Counted from the stretch's first letter, positions 1 through 9,082 are shown. The stretch: DNA of 64,000 nt from Halalkalirubrum salinum (GCF_005543295.1 NZ_SRSG01000058.1:62001-126000), one strand, 5' to 3'. Notes: generated from the letters alone by a model not told the origin. Translations and numbers: made by a program.

Positions 1-1013
1 TACTTGCACGCGCGCTCGAACCTGCCGGCAGTGACGTGGACAACCGCGACTTGGCCGCGCTCGCCGTTGTCGGTGCAGTCGGCGACATGCAGAGTGGCAC
101 CGATGGATTAACTGGCGCGAATGAGTCGATCGTGACCGAGGGTGTCGAAGCGGGTGTCATCACGGTCAGCACCGACCTGACGCTGTACGGCAAACAGACC
201 AGACCGCTGCCGAAACTCCTCGAATACGCTAGTGAGGCACGCATTCCCGGTATTTCGAACGACCAGCACGGATCGGTTGAATTCCTCTCAGGGCTCGACA
301 TTCCGTTAAAAAGCGACGGTGAGTGGCGACGGTGGGTTGATCTCTCGGACGACGAACGCCGGACGGTCGTTAACGCGCTCTTGCGCCGGGCAGTCGCAAG
401 CGGCGTTCCGGCCGATCGAATCGACGACCTCGTCGGGACAACATATCAACTCACACGTGAGGAACACGGAACCGAGCTCCGCGACGTCAGCGAATTCTCT
501 ACCTTGCTGAACGCCACTGCCCGCTACGAACGGGCGGATGTTGGACTGGGAGTGTGTCTCGGCGATCGTGAAGACGGACTCATGGAGGCTAGACAGCTGC
601 TTCGGAACCACCGTCGAAACCTCTCAGAGGGGTTGCAGTGGGTCACAAGCGAGGGTGTTACAATCGAGGATAACGTCCAGTGGTTCGATGCCGGGACGCG
701 GATACGCGAGACGATCGTTGGCATTGTTGCCGGGATGGCTGTCGGTGCCAATGGCGTTCGCCACGATCTGCCGATCATCGCCTTTGCCGAGAAATCACCG
801 GATGAAATCAAGGTTTCCGCTCGCGGGAGCGGCTTTCTTGTCGGTCGCGGGCTTGACCTTTCTGTTGTGATGCGTGAGGCTGCTCGTGCAGTCGGTGGAG
901 ACGGTGGCGGGCATACGATCGCAGCTGGGGCGACGATTCCGTCGGGTACACAGCGGTCATTCGTTGACGAAGCCGGACGAATCGTTAATGAACAACTTTC
1001 AAAACGATCTTGA
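1..1013 (+). CDS. RecJ-like DHH/DHHA1 phosphoesterase, 5' end outside window
   Basis: The reading frame is open from base 3, so the gene begins upstream of the window; the GTG at 36 is internal. The visible 336 residues are the C-terminal part of a DHH-family phosphoesterase. Close to the end is the DHHA1 signature GGDGGGHTIAAGATIP, the glycine/His motif that binds single-stranded nucleic acid in RecJ and related exonucleases. The N-terminal catalytic DHH motifs lie outside the window. By family this should be a cytoplasmic single-strand nuclease acting in repair or replication. Its specificity (RecJ-like or oligonucleotide-specific) cannot be told from this part. Confidence 0.8.
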   Translation, partial: LARALEPAGSDVDNRDLAALAVVGAVGDMQSGTDGLTGANESIVTEGVEAGVITVSTDLTLYGKQTRPLPKLLEYASEARIPGISNDQHGSVEFLSGLDIPLKSDGEWRRWVDLSDDERRTVVNALLRRAVASGVPADRIDDLVGTTYQLTREEHGTELRDVSEFSTLLNATARYERADVGLGVCLGDREDGLMEARQLLRNHRRNLSEGLQWVTSEGVTIEDNVQWFDAGTRIRETIVGIVAGMAVGANGVRHDLPIIAFAEKSPDEIKVSARGSGFLVGRGLDLSVVMREAARAVGGDGGGHTIAAGATIPSGTQRSFVDEAGRIVNEQLSKRS

Positions 1014-1041
1014 CTCGTCTGGTTTACGAGGTGTGGGCGGC

Positions 1042-1623
1042 TCACTCACCTGCCTTCCCGAGATCACGAAAGACGACTCGGTAGTCCTCGGACGTAAGAT
1101 CTTCGGTCAGCTCAGTGAACTCTTTGTCCAAATCCTCAATCTGCTCGAGTAGATCTGTGTATTCCTCGCTTGCGGTGAGTTCACTTCGGGACTTCTCAGA
1201 CTCGAGTAGAGCACGCTTTGATGCCAGCGCTGTCGCGTCTTGGAGCAACGCATCGTACTCTGATCGGATAAATAATGTCTCGACGGCTTCACGAAGGTCA
1301 TTTCGGTTGACTGGTTTGACAATGTACAGATCAAATCCCATGTTGACGATGTCAAAATCCGGTTCGACGCCAGTGACCATTCCGACCCGGCAGTCCAGTC
1401 CGTTTTTATTTATGGCGTCGAGCACGTCTGAGCCTGGACCATCTGGTAACCGTCGATCGAGTAATACGATATCGATAGCCGAGGCGTCGTCACGTTGGAC
1501 CCGATCGATCGCGTCTGCGGCAGTGTGGACGGTCTCTACGGTGTATGATTTTTCAAGAAACCGCTTGTATAGCCCGGCGATTGATTCATCATCCTCAACG
1601 ACAAGGATATAGCGGTCACCCAT
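1042..1623 (-). CDS. HalX-domain response regulator
   Basis: A receiver domain covers residues 4-120, with acidic pair D11/D12, phospho-acceptor D56 in VLLDRRLP, T84 and K103 in IVKP. It is followed by a helical, charged C-terminal region of about 70 residues of the HalX type found in haloarchaeal response regulators. I take the ATG at 1623 (MGDRYILVVEDDE); an in-frame ATG at 1680 would add 19 non-conserved residues and overlap an AT-rich TATA-like tract at 1681-1692. No histidine kinase is adjacent. The output domain is not a DNA-binding fold I recognise, so the target is unknown. The neighbouring motility cluster makes a sensory role plausible. Confidence 0.85.
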   Translation of the reverse strand: MGDRYILVVEDDESIAGLYKRFLEKSYTVETVHTAADAIDRVQRDDASAIDIVLLDRRLPDGPGSDVLDAINKNGLDCRVGMVTGVEPDFDIVNMGFDLYIVKPVNRNDLREAVETLFIRSEYDALLQDATALASKRALLESEKSRSELTASEEYTDLLEQIEDLDKEFTELTEDLTSEDYRVVFRDLGKAGE

Positions 1624-1951
1624 CAGCTGATCACCCGCAGACGACCCGTCACAATCCAGGTCTTCCCGTTTGCCCGGCACATATATATTAAGGTGCTCAT
1701 TTCCGACGATATAAACCTAACTGAATACTTGGTTATAGTAGTGTTTGCAATTTTATTCCGGCTGTTGTTCGGGGAGCGTGGGCGCAACCGCTCTCGAAGC
1801 AAATACCAAATAAGCTGTTGGGAGGCCTTGTAAACGCTCGTATAATCCAGTTGGTTCACTGGTTTCGTCGGACAACCTATCTCGGTACTTATGTCGACGT
1901 CGATAGCCGGTGGTATCTTTTAGGAGGGGTTCGTAGGACACATAACTACAC

Positions 1952-2680
1952 ATGTCGGACATTATCAAAACCGGCGTCGAAGGTCTCGATTCGATTCTCG
2001 ACGGTGGTATTGTTCCACGATCAACGGTCCTCGTTAGCGGCAACCCTGGCACTGGAAAAAGCATCTTTGGCATCCAGTACCTCTATACGGGTGCGATCGA
2101 CGAGGATGAACGCGGTATCTACATCTCCTTCGAAGAGAACCGAGACGACATTCGCCGTGCCGCCGAGAGTGTCGGTATGGACCGTTGGGGCGAACTCGTC
2201 GAAGCGGGGCAAATAAAAGTCTACGACAAGCGCCAAATGCTCAAAGAAGGTGATTTCACCGCGACAATGGATCTCCTTCTGACGGACTTCGCTGAAGAGG
2301 AGTACGATCGGCTCGTGCTCGACTCGTTGACGATGTTTCAGTTGTTCTTCGATGACGAACAAGAAAAGCGCACGTACTTGTTGAAGTTCTCGGACATTCT
2401 CAAACAGAATGGGCTTACCTCGCTTTTGATCAACGAACAAGGAGCGGTATTTCCCGAAACCGAGATCGGCCTCGAGAATTTCCTCACTGATGGGAACATC
2501 TACTTCATTCAGACGCCGACAGACTCGGGCGTGAACCGTTACGTCTGGGTCGCGAAGATGCGCAAACAAAACATCAACACCGATATCTTCCCGATGGAAA
2601 TAGGCGAGGGAGGAATTACCGTCTTTGAGAAGGCCGGCGGCTTCTCAATGATGGGTGGCGATAGCGCGCCAGGGTTCTGA
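1952..2680 (+). CDS. KaiC-like RecA-superfamily ATPase
   Basis: A single-domain (242 aa) KaiC/RadA-type ATPase. It opens with TGVEGLDSILDGGI, has Walker A GNPGTGKS at residues 30-37, the KaiC-typical IYISFEEN segment, and a Walker B strand RLVLDSLTMF near residue 118. It is far shorter than double-domain KaiC, so a true circadian oscillator is unlikely; archaeal proteins of this family are signalling or regulatory ATPases, and ArlH is a relative. It lies between a response regulator and a winged-helix gene, just before the archaellins, so regulation of motility is a reasonable inference. The start is ATG at 1952; an AGGAGGGG run near 1922 is too far upstream to be a clear Shine-Dalgarno site. 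Confidence 0.8.
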   Translation: MSDIIKTGVEGLDSILDGGIVPRSTVLVSGNPGTGKSIFGIQYLYTGAIDEDERGIYISFEENRDDIRRAAESVGMDRWGELVEAGQIKVYDKRQMLKEGDFTATMDLLLTDFAEEEYDRLVLDSLTMFQLFFDDEQEKRTYLLKFSDILKQNGLTSLLINEQGAVFPETEIGLENFLTDGNIYFIQTPTDSGVNRYVWVAKMRKQNINTDIFPMEIGEGGITVFEKAGGFSMMGGDSAPGF

Positions 2681-2689
2681 CTGTCTGGA

Positions 2690-3025
2690 TTATGCGTCGG
2701 ACATCGTCCGCCAGACGTCGTCGAGTTTGTTCTTGACGGCCGATCGCTCCGAAATTTCGACGGTGACGCCACCGACAAAATTTATTTCGACTTCGTCGAC
2801 GTTGCGGCGGTAGACTTTGATACGGCGGTGTTCGTCAGAAAGCGGGCGATCGTGGAGCTCGAGCAGTTCGGTTTCGGTGAGCTCGTTGATCCGCCGGTAG
2901 CAGGTCGCAATTGGGACGTCAAGTTCGTCGCTGATCTCTTGGGCGGATTTTGGATCGCTTGTCGCCGCGAGAATCTCGGTGTTGTATTTGTTCCCAAGTA
3001 TCTCGATGAGCTCCTCCGATACCAT
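2690..3025 (-). CDS. winged helix-turn-helix transcriptional regulator
   Basis: A 111 aa protein with an ArsR-like winged helix over residues 1-75 (KSAQEISDELDVPIATCYRR is the turn and recognition helix), followed by a short beta-rich tail. It converges with the KaiC-like gene and its 5' end faces the archaellin promoter region. Small haloarchaeal regulators of this type often act on neighbouring genes. The palindromes at 3320-3337 and 3422-3433 between it and the first archaellin are candidate binding sites. No effector-binding cysteines are visible, so metal sensing is not suggested. It has no clear orthology to the methanogen archaellum regulator EarA that I can assert. Confidence 0.75.
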   Translation of the reverse strand: MVSEELIEILGNKYNTEILAATSDPKSAQEISDELDVPIATCYRRINELTETELLELHDRPLSDEHRRIKVYRRNVDEVEINFVGGVTVEISERSAVKNKLDDVWRTMSDA

Positions 3026-3319
3026 TCGGTGATAATTGCGCGGGTAAAGTAAAAAAGGGTGTCGGTGGCGATTTTGCTGGTTGCGTTCGGTCCGCTATCA
3101 AATTGGGTACTTGTTTCGGCTGATTGTCACCCGACCAGTTGTTGACAATTGGTCTCGTTGAGATCATAACTGTAGGTCATTTCAACGCTCGTTATGGCTG
3201 CGTCTGACTCGTTGGACTGCCCTGGCTCGGCCAGCTCATTGTGCTGTTGTAGCCGCAACGATCGATCCGAACTCCAGCGGAAATATGGAGATGCTGTCGG
3301 CGCTTACACTCGGGGTGTA

Positions 3320-3337
3320 GATATCAATACTGATATC
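3320..3337. promoter_or_regulatory. perfect inverted repeat, candidate operator
   Basis: GATATCA-ATAC-TGATATC: two 7-bp arms with a 4-bp spacer and no mismatch, about 100 bp upstream of the probable archaellin TATA box. The core CAATACTGATA (3325-3335) recurs inverted as TATCAGTATTG at 3422-3432, which suggests a paired binding site for a dimeric regulator. Confidence 0.5.
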
Positions 3338-3421
3338 TTGTCTTGATATTTGGCTCTTCACCACTCGTTCCAAATTTGCCCAAAACGCTGAATTCTGGTG
3401 TTAGAAGGTCTGAAAAGTTGT

Positions 3422-3443
3422 TATCAGTATTGGTATTTTAAAA
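3422..3443 (+). promoter_or_regulatory. second operator-like site overlapping archaellin TATA box
   Basis: TATCAGTATTGGTA (arms TATCA/TGGTA, one mismatch, 4-bp spacer) runs directly into TTTTAAAA at 3436-3443. A start of transcription about 25 bp further would lie near 3466 and give a leader of about 45 nt before the ATG at 3513. A protein bound here would compete with TBP, so the site fits a repressor. Confidence 0.45.
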
Positions 3444-3512
3444 CGTAGCTTTATGAGTATATCATGATTTCGTTGGGATAACGTCTGCTTACGACCGCAG
3501 GCGAGAGAGACA

Positions 3513-4106
3513 ATGTTTGGAAGCAATACAACGTCGGAGGATCGAGGTCAAGTGGGGATTGGCACGCTCATCGTATTCATTGCGATGGTACTCGTCGCGG
3601 CGATCGCGGCTGGCGTGCTGATCAACACGGCCGGCTTCCTCCAGAGTCAGGCAGAGGCAACGGGTGAAGAAAGTAGCGCACAGGTCAGCGATCGCGTGCA
3701 GGTTATCAGTACGATCGGTACCGCCGACACTAGCGGTGACTATTTGGAGAAAGTAAATCTAACCGTGTCGAAGGCACCGGGTTCGGACGATCTCGCGCTC
3801 AATGACACGATTATCGAACTCACTGGTCCTGATGATTTTGCGACAGTCACGCCGGACGATGATGCGGTCGAGCTACACACCATTGTTGGCTCGGACAACG
3901 ACATCCTCGAGAACACGAGCGATCGTATGGCGATCGAGATTGGTGAAACTAGCCTTCTCGACAATATAGACGGCTCAGATACCGATGTCGCTCCCGCTGA
4001 GGGCGAGCGTCTAACGATCAAGATCACGACCGCCTCAGGCGCGACGACGACCGAAGAGATCCGCGCACCGGAGACGCTTGACGACGGAGAAACCGTCTCG
4101 CTGTAA
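3513..4106 (+). CDS. archaellin (type IV-pilin-like flagellin) 1
   Basis: A 197 aa archaellum filament subunit. The N-terminus is a class III signal peptide: short charged leader ending DRG, then mature [20 protein letters not shown], the long hydrophobic helix that packs in the filament core. Cleavage by a prepilin peptidase (PibD/ArlK, not in this window) would fall after the glycine. The conserved motif [20 protein letters not shown] follows, then a variable surface region, then a conserved end ([15 protein letters not shown]). Several NxT/NxS sequons (for example NLT and NTS) could be N-glycosylated, as known for haloarchaeal archaellins. It is the first of five paralogues in tandem and lies behind the probable main promoter. 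Confidence 0.95.
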   Translation: MFGSNTTSEDRGQVGIGTLIVFIAMVLVAAIAAGVLINTAGFLQSQAEATGEESSAQVSDRVQVISTIGTADTSGDYLEKVNLTVSKAPGSDDLALNDTIIELTGPDDFATVTPDDDAVELHTIVGSDNDILENTSDRMAIEIGETSLLDNIDGSDTDVAPAEGERLTIKITTASGATTTEEIRAPETLDDGETVSL

Positions 4107-4153
4107 CGACTGCTGAACACACCCACGAGAATTCAAATTTCACGATCCACATA

Positions 4154-4732
4154 ATGTTCACTGACAATACCACAGACAGAGGTCAGGTGGGGATCGGCAC
4201 GCTCATCGTGTTCATCGCGATGGTACTCGTCGCGGCGATCGCGGCTGGCGTGCTGATCAACACGGCCGGCTTCCTCCAGAGTCAGGCAGAGGCAACCGGC
4301 GAAGAAAGTAGCGCACAGGTCAGCGATCGGATACAGGTCATCAGTGTCGTCGGCACTGCTGACCCGAATGGAGACTTCCTGAACCAGACCGAACTTACGG
4401 TGTCGAAGGCTCCTGGTGCTGACGACATTAACGTGAGCCAGTCGATCATTGAGGTAACCGGTCCCGACAACTTCGAGACGGTGACGAGCGACGACGATGT
4501 CACGTTCGATACGCTGGTCGGCACCGACAACAACATCCTTGAGAACTCGAGCGATCGGATGGTTATCAAACTCGGCGAAGACGACGGACTCGAGAGTCTC
4601 GGATCCAGCGGGGTGACCGCAAATGAAGGCGAACGGTTGAGCATCAAGATCACGACCGCTGCGGGCGCGACGACGACCGAAGAGGTCCGCGTGCCGGAGA
4701 CGCTTGATGACGATGAGACGGTCTCGCTGTAA
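4154..4732 (+). CDS. archaellin 2
   Basis: A 192 aa paralogue of archaellin 1 with the same leader (DRG, then QVGIGTLIV), hydrophobic helix and C-terminal [15 protein letters not shown] block; the middle (residues about 65-160) differs. It starts 47 nt after archaellin 1 and probably shares its transcript. Its first 150 coding bases are almost the same as in archaellin 1, including synonymous positions, which points to recent gene conversion instead of amino-acid selection alone. NQT and NSS sequons are present. Confidence 0.95.
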   Translation: MFTDNTTDRGQVGIGTLIVFIAMVLVAAIAAGVLINTAGFLQSQAEATGEESSAQVSDRIQVISVVGTADPNGDFLNQTELTVSKAPGADDINVSQSIIEVTGPDNFETVTSDDDVTFDTLVGTDNNILENSSDRMVIKLGEDDGLESLGSSGVTANEGERLSIKITTAAGATTTEEVRVPETLDDDETVSL

Positions 4733-4762
4733 CTGATACACAACAACTACCAATTATATACA

Positions 4763-5344
4763 ATGTTCAGCAAATCAAATTCGGATAGAGGTCAGGTGGG
4801 GATCGGCACGCTGATCGTGTTCATCGCGATGGTTTTGGTCGCCGCAATTGCGGCCGGCGTGCTGATCAACACAGCTGGCTTCTTGCAGAGCCAAGCAGAG
4901 GCAACGGGCGAAGAAAGCAGCGCACAGGTCAGCGATCGCGTGCAGGTTATCAGTGCGATCGGGACCGCTGATTCCAATGGGAATAACCTCTCTGAGGTTA
5001 ACCTGACTGTCTCAAAGGCCCCTGGTGCCGATGATATCAATGTGGATAACGTGATCATTGAACTCACTGGGCCAGACAACTTCGAGACTGTCACCACTGA
5101 CGATACCGAGGTCAGCTTATTCACTATTGTGGGCGCAGATAACGATATCCTTGAGAACACGAGCGACCGGATGGCAATCGAGATCGGTGGTGACAGCGGG
5201 CTTAGTAGTGCTGGCAGTAACGGGGTTAACCCAAGCGAGGGCGATGGGCTAACAATCAAAATTACGACTGCATCAGGCGCAACGACGACTGAAGAGATCC
5301 GCGTCCCAGAGACGCTTGATAGCGATGAGACGGTGTCGCTGTAA
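4763..5344 (+). CDS. archaellin 3
   Basis: A 193 aa paralogue 30 nt after archaellin 2. The start [10 protein letters not shown] and the leader cleavage region match archaellin 4. Its 5' sequence is a mosaic: the first bases equal archaellins 4 and 5, a middle stretch (about 4829-4876) carries distinct synonymous codons, and the following stretch matches 4 and 5 again. The variable domain resembles archaellin 1 ([21 protein letters not shown]). Family role: subunit of the rotating archaellum. Confidence 0.95.
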   Translation: MFSKSNSDRGQVGIGTLIVFIAMVLVAAIAAGVLINTAGFLQSQAEATGEESSAQVSDRVQVISAIGTADSNGNNLSEVNLTVSKAPGADDINVDNVIIELTGPDNFETVTTDDTEVSLFTIVGADNDILENTSDRMAIEIGGDSGLSSAGSNGVNPSEGDGLTIKITTASGATTTEEIRVPETLDSDETVSL

Positions 5345-5380
5345 CTGACGCACAACTACTCACTATACAATACTCATACC

Positions 5381-5950
5381 ATGTTCAACAAATCAAATTC
5401 GGATAGAGGTCAGGTGGGGATCGGCACGCTGATCGTGTTCATCGCGATGGTGCTCGTCGCGGCGATCGCGGCTGGCGTGTTGATCAACACGGCCGGCTTC
5501 TTGCAGAGCCAAGCAGAGGCAACGGGCGAAGAAAGCAGCGCACAGGTCAGCGATCGCATTCAAGTGATTAGCACTGTCGGGACCGCAAGCAACGACGGCA
5601 GCAATCTGAGCGTTGTTAACCTCACGGTGTCGAAAGCACCTGGTGCGAACGACATCGCCCTGGAGGATGCGATCGTCGAGGTGACGTCGCCGGATACGTT
5701 CCAGACGCTAACGTACGACGATGACGAGTTCACGCTCGATGCGCTGGTCGATCCGGCCGGCAACAACGTACTGGAGAACTCCAGTGACCGCTACGACCTC
5801 GGGATCGACCTCGAAGCACAGGGGACTGACCTGACGCCCGACGAGGGAGAGTCGCTGACGATCAAGATCACGACCGCATCGGGTGCGACGGCGACCGAAG
5901 AGATCCGCGTGCCGGAGACGCTGGATAACGACGAAAACGTCGCACTCTAA
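5381..5950 (+). CDS. archaellin 4
   Basis: A 189 aa paralogue, 36 nt after archaellin 3. It has the canonical class III leader and hydrophobic N-helix; the variable domain (residues 65-155) is clearly different from the others, with fewer conserved segments. Bases 5402-5547 are identical to 6171-6316 of archaellin 5 over 146 nt. The end ([26 protein letters not shown]) keeps the shared C-terminal block. Confidence 0.95.
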   Translation: MFNKSNSDRGQVGIGTLIVFIAMVLVAAIAAGVLINTAGFLQSQAEATGEESSAQVSDRIQVISTVGTASNDGSNLSVVNLTVSKAPGANDIALEDAIVEVTSPDTFQTLTYDDDEFTLDALVDPAGNNVLENSSDRYDLGIDLEAQGTDLTPDEGESLTIKITTASGATATEEIRVPETLDNDENVAL

Positions 5951-6152
5951 CAACTCGTCGCATGATCGCCCACACCACACTGCTCGACGATCGCAGTTAC
6001 TGTCGAGCGTCTGGTGTCGCTGAACACGTCCTGACGTACTGTACGGAAACACACGGTCCTCGGATTTTGTTGGAGGTTTGTCGACCTGGGTCGTTTTGTG
6101 CCCTGCATCGATCGGCCCGTGGTTTCGGAACCGACTGCACAACAACTCAACT
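5951..6152. other. 202-nt spacer before archaellin 5
   Basis: No gene is supported here. It could hold a separate promoter for archaellin 5; no convincing TATA box at the usual distance stands out. Confidence 0.35.
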
Positions 6153-6719
6153 ATGACACAACAACAGACAGATAGAGGTCAGGTGGGGATCGGCACGCTG
6201 ATCGTGTTCATCGCGATGGTGCTCGTCGCGGCGATCGCGGCTGGCGTGTTGATCAACACGGCCGGCTTCTTGCAGAGCCAAGCAGAGGCAACGGGCGAAG
6301 AAAGCAGCGCACAGGTAACGGACCGCGTGCAGGTGATAACGACCCTCGGATCAGACTCGAACGACGATGGGGAACTTGATCATCTCAATCTCACTGTTAG
6401 CCGAGCCGCTGGCGCAAACGAGATCAATCTCGAACAAGCAATTGTTGAGATCACCGGTCCCGACGGATTCGATACGGTGGCTCACGATAGTGGCTTCACC
6501 ACGACCGCCGTGACCGACAGCAGCGATACGCGGCTGGACAACCGCAGTGATCGGATTCGACTCGACTTAGATCTCGACGCCGGCGAGATCGGCAATGTCG
6601 ATCCGGTCTCTGAGAGCGAGGAGTTGACAATCAAAATCACAACTGCCTCCGGTGCAACGACGACAGAGGTTGCCAGAGCGCCTGAGACGATCGACGACGG
6701 CGAAACAGTCGAGCTGTAA
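6153..6719 (+). CDS. archaellin 5
   Basis: A 188 aa archaellin. I start at ATG 6153 ([14 protein letters not shown]), not at the in-frame start at 6078, because class III leaders are short and the extra 25 residues are not conserved. It is set apart from the other four by 202 nt, enough for its own promoter, so it may be expressed separately. The hydrophobic helix and C-terminal block are conserved; the central domain is the most divergent of the five ([20 protein letters not shown]). Confidence 0.93.
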   Translation: MTQQQTDRGQVGIGTLIVFIAMVLVAAIAAGVLINTAGFLQSQAEATGEESSAQVTDRVQVITTLGSDSNDDGELDHLNLTVSRAAGANEINLEQAIVEITGPDGFDTVAHDSGFTTTAVTDSSDTRLDNRSDRIRLDLDLDAGEIGNVDPVSESEELTIKITTASGATTTEVARAPETIDDGETVEL

Positions 6720-6728
6720 CCGTCGCTA

Positions 6729-6754
6729 CTTCGATCACTTCGATCGCTTCGATC
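6729..6754. repeat. three tandem 9-bp repeats
   Basis: CTTCGATC recurs with a period of 9 bp at 6729, 6738 and 6747, just behind the archaellin 5 stop and before the promoter of the next gene. Confidence 0.6.
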
Positions 6755-6797
6755 AACCACCATTTTATTGCCAAACGACACAACATACGATAGAGCC

Positions 6798-7472
6798 ATG
6801 CCACCCGACGACAACAAACAGCGCCGATCGGTTCTTGACCCTGATGAACTCGACATCTCCCGCCGCGAGGAGGTTGCCGAGATCGACGACGGTCGCTACG
6901 TCGTCTCGCCGGACGGGAGCAAACCGCGAGTGGATCCCGACTCGATCGAACGGCAGGATTGGCTTCAGCGCGATCGCGACGACGACGCGTCTCCAGCGTC
7001 TCGGAGTGCGCGATCAGCGTCCACCAACGCCACCGGGTCTGGATCCGGATCGCCTTCGACCCCACAATCGCCAGCAGGCCCGCGATCGACGGCCGATCCA
7101 GAAATCTCCGCACAGGACGTGAGCCGCTGGCTGGCCAGGTCATTCGCCCGAAACCGCGGGCAGTACGGCTTCGATCTGACCGTGGACATGGAAGGAAACG
7201 TAAAGCGCACGCGTGCCGCGTCGAACGACATCGGCGAGGCGCTCGAATCGATGCTGCGGTGGTACGCCGACCAGGCGACCGACGATCTCCCGCCAGAGCG
7301 CGTGGTCGGAATCCTCCTCGCGGCGACCGACATGGAGGTCCAATACCCTGTCCAAAGTGCGTACACGCTCGTCAAACGCCACGGGCTCACGCCCGAAGAC
7401 TCGATCGCGGATCTCCTTCAGGCGGTCCGATCGGAAGGGTACATGGCGGTCCCGCCGTCGAAAAACGACTAA
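6798..7472 (+). CDS. haloarchaeal protein of unknown function in the motility cluster
   Basis: 224 aa. The start is ATG 6798; a TTG at 6768 lies inside the probable TATA box (ATTTTATTG, 6762-6770), about 28 nt before the ATG, which predicts a leaderless transcript. Residues 10-50 hold a conserved-looking segment LDPDELDISRREEVAEIDDG, then a Ser/Pro/Thr-rich low-complexity linker (about 65-105), then a compact helical C-terminal domain from about residue 108 (SRWLARSFARNRGQYGFDL ... LTPEDSIADLLQAV). This may be the family Pfam calls DUF7500, from memory and not certain. It is not CheF, CheW or CheA. Its place between archaellins and cheY suggests a motility role. Confidence 0.75.
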   Translation: MPPDDNKQRRSVLDPDELDISRREEVAEIDDGRYVVSPDGSKPRVDPDSIERQDWLQRDRDDDASPASRSARSASTNATGSGSGSPSTPQSPAGPRSTADPEISAQDVSRWLARSFARNRGQYGFDLTVDMEGNVKRTRAASNDIGEALESMLRWYADQATDDLPPERVVGILLAATDMEVQYPVQSAYTLVKRHGLTPEDSIADLLQAVRSEGYMAVPPSKND

Positions 7473-7538
7473 CTCTCTTCTCAACGCTGATAATCGTAGG
7501 CGAGCGTTTAAGCGGGATCCATCGCCTCTGTAGAATAT

Positions 7539-7901
7539 ATGCCGAAGCGAGTGCTCATTGCAGACGACTCGGAGTTCATGCGCAACCTCCTCCGGGAGAT
7601 TCTCGCAGATGACTTCGAGATTGTCGGCGAGGCCGAAAACGGGGTCGAGGCCGTCAACCTTTACGAACAAGAACGACCCGACATTGTCATGATGGACATC
7701 GTGATGCCGATCCGAAGCGGTATCGAAGCAACTACGGAAATCACCCAGAGCGACCCCAACGCGAAGGTTATCATGTGTACGAGTGTTGGCCAGGAAGAAA
7801 AGATGAAAGAGGCGATCAAGGCCGGCGCGGATGGGTACATCACGAAGCCGTTCCAGAAGCCAAATGTCCTTGAGGCCATCAACGACGTGGTTCCCGCGTA
7901 G
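7539..7901 (+). CDS. cheY: chemotaxis response regulator CheY
   Basis: A 120 aa stand-alone receiver with the full set of catalytic residues: D9 and D10, phospho-acceptor D53 (IVMMDIVMP), T81, and K103 in YITKPF. Phosphorylated CheY switches the archaellum motor; in Archaea it acts through adaptor CheF and the ArlCDE proteins. CheA, CheW and CheF are not in this window. A TTTAAG element about 27-32 nt before the ATG fits a leaderless promoter. The stop codon directly precedes the cheC ATG, so both are cotranscribed. Confidence 0.95.
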   Translation: MPKRVLIADDSEFMRNLLREILADDFEIVGEAENGVEAVNLYEQERPDIVMMDIVMPIRSGIEATTEITQSDPNAKVIMCTSVGQEEKMKEAIKAGADGYITKPFQKPNVLEAINDVVPA

Positions 7902-9080
7902 ATGAGACTCGACATCCGGGAACTCGGCCAGTTCAACCGGCTTGCCTCAAACGGTGCCGAGCGTGCCGCCCGATCGCTCAGCCAGCTCACCGGCATCGAC
8001 ATTACCGTGGAGGTGACCGACGTGAGTCTCGTAACTGACGAGGTGTTAGCCGAGACGTTTAGCGGACAGGAGTTCGTTGGCGTGCAGGTTGGGCTTGCGG
8101 GTGGGCTCGCAGGCGAGACTATACTGGCCTTTGAGCGATCGAACGCAAACGTGCTACAGTCGTTGCTGTTGGATCGCTCTGGGGCGGACCGATCACTCGC
8201 TCAAAGCGGCGTTTCGGAGCTTGGAAACATCATGATCGGCGGCTTCATTGACGGCTGGGCCAACCACCTCGGGGAAGCGATCAACATGACACCGCCGACG
8301 TACCTCGAGGCGCAGGGAACCAGAATTCTCCCTCGTGAGACGATGCGGGCGGCCGGCGACAAGGGTGTCTTTTTGTTCGAGAGCCGCTTGGAAGCGCTGA
8401 ACGAAAATCTCGACTTCTCGATCTACATGCTTCCAGAATACGGCGAGTTCGTCGAGATGCTCTCGCGGAGCCCGACAGAGCCGACGATCCCGGCAAACAA
8501 GCTTCGAGCGTTCGACGGATTGGCAAAACGCGGGGCCCACCGTGCAGCCGAGCAAATCGGTATGATGACCGGAATAGACACTGACGTCAATGTCAGCCAG
8601 ATCCGCTTTGTCACCCTCTCGGATGTGCCTGCCACGGTGGGCAACGATCGATCGGTTGGTGTCGTATTCACGCTCTCTGGGATGCCGAGCGGCTATCTCG
8701 TTATTCTGTTCGACGAAGCCTCCGCTACCACCGTCGCCGAAGCGATGATGCCCGGCGGAATGGCCGAAGACGGAATTGGAACACTGACCGAAGGAGCAGT
8801 CAAAGAACTCGGCAACATTATGACAAGTGGCTTCATCGACGGCTGGGCGAACGTTTTGGGCACAAGTATCGAACACTCGCCGCCGAACTACATCTACGAC
8901 ATGAGCTCGTCGATCATGAGTCCCGTCGTCGCAAAACTTGGTCAAAGACAGGAGTACGCGTTCGTCATCGATTCGACGATCCAACTGGATGGCCGCACTG
9001 GCCAATGTGATATTTACGCGCTTCCAGACGAGCGCGAACTGGCAAAAACCCTCTCTGCGTTGCCGACTACCGCGGGGTAA
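7902..9080 (+). CDS. cheC: CheC-family CheY phosphatase, double domain
   Basis: 392 aa made of two CheC domains. Each carries the phosphatase-type helix: SELGNIMIGGFIDGWAN with E106/N109, and KELGNIMTSGFIDGWAN with E302/N305. CheC removes phosphate from CheY and is stimulated by CheD. Bacterial CheC is about 200 aa, so this is a tandem fusion with both E-x2-N active sites retained. It starts at the base after the cheY stop, and cheD follows after 2 nt: a tight cheY-cheC-cheD unit. Confidence 0.93.
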   Translation: MRLDIRELGQFNRLASNGAERAARSLSQLTGIDITVEVTDVSLVTDEVLAETFSGQEFVGVQVGLAGGLAGETILAFERSNANVLQSLLLDRSGADRSLAQSGVSELGNIMIGGFIDGWANHLGEAINMTPPTYLEAQGTRILPRETMRAAGDKGVFLFESRLEALNENLDFSIYMLPEYGEFVEMLSRSPTEPTIPANKLRAFDGLAKRGAHRAAEQIGMMTGIDTDVNVSQIRFVTLSDVPATVGNDRSVGVVFTLSGMPSGYLVILFDEASATTVAEAMMPGGMAEDGIGTLTEGAVKELGNIMTSGFIDGWANVLGTSIEHSPPNYIYDMSSSIMSPVVAKLGQRQEYAFVIDSTIQLDGRTGQCDIYALPDERELAKTLSALPTTAG

Positions 9081-9082
9081 CT

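Larger units (their letters stand above)
3026..3512. promoter_or_regulatory. 487-bp regulatory gap between wHTH gene and archaellin 1
   Basis: No gene is seen here. The stretch is more AT-rich than its surroundings. It contains a perfect palindrome (3320-3337), a related inverted site (3422-3433) and a TATA-like TTTTAAAA (3436-3443), all on the archaellin side. It must hold the divergent promoters of the regulator and of the archaellin operon. Confidence 0.6.

Noticed and set aside
524-1045. Long antisense frame opposite the RecJ-like gene
   Set aside because: Serine/arginine/proline-rich translation typical of the complement of haloarchaeal genes; the + strand frame has the DHHA1 motif.
1922-1929. 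AGGAGGGG as Shine-Dalgarno site of the KaiC-like gene
   Set aside because: It is about 22 nt before the ATG, too far for normal use.
2021-2569. 182-codon antisense frame opposite the KaiC-like gene
   Set aside because: No family features, and the opposite frame holds Walker A and B motifs.
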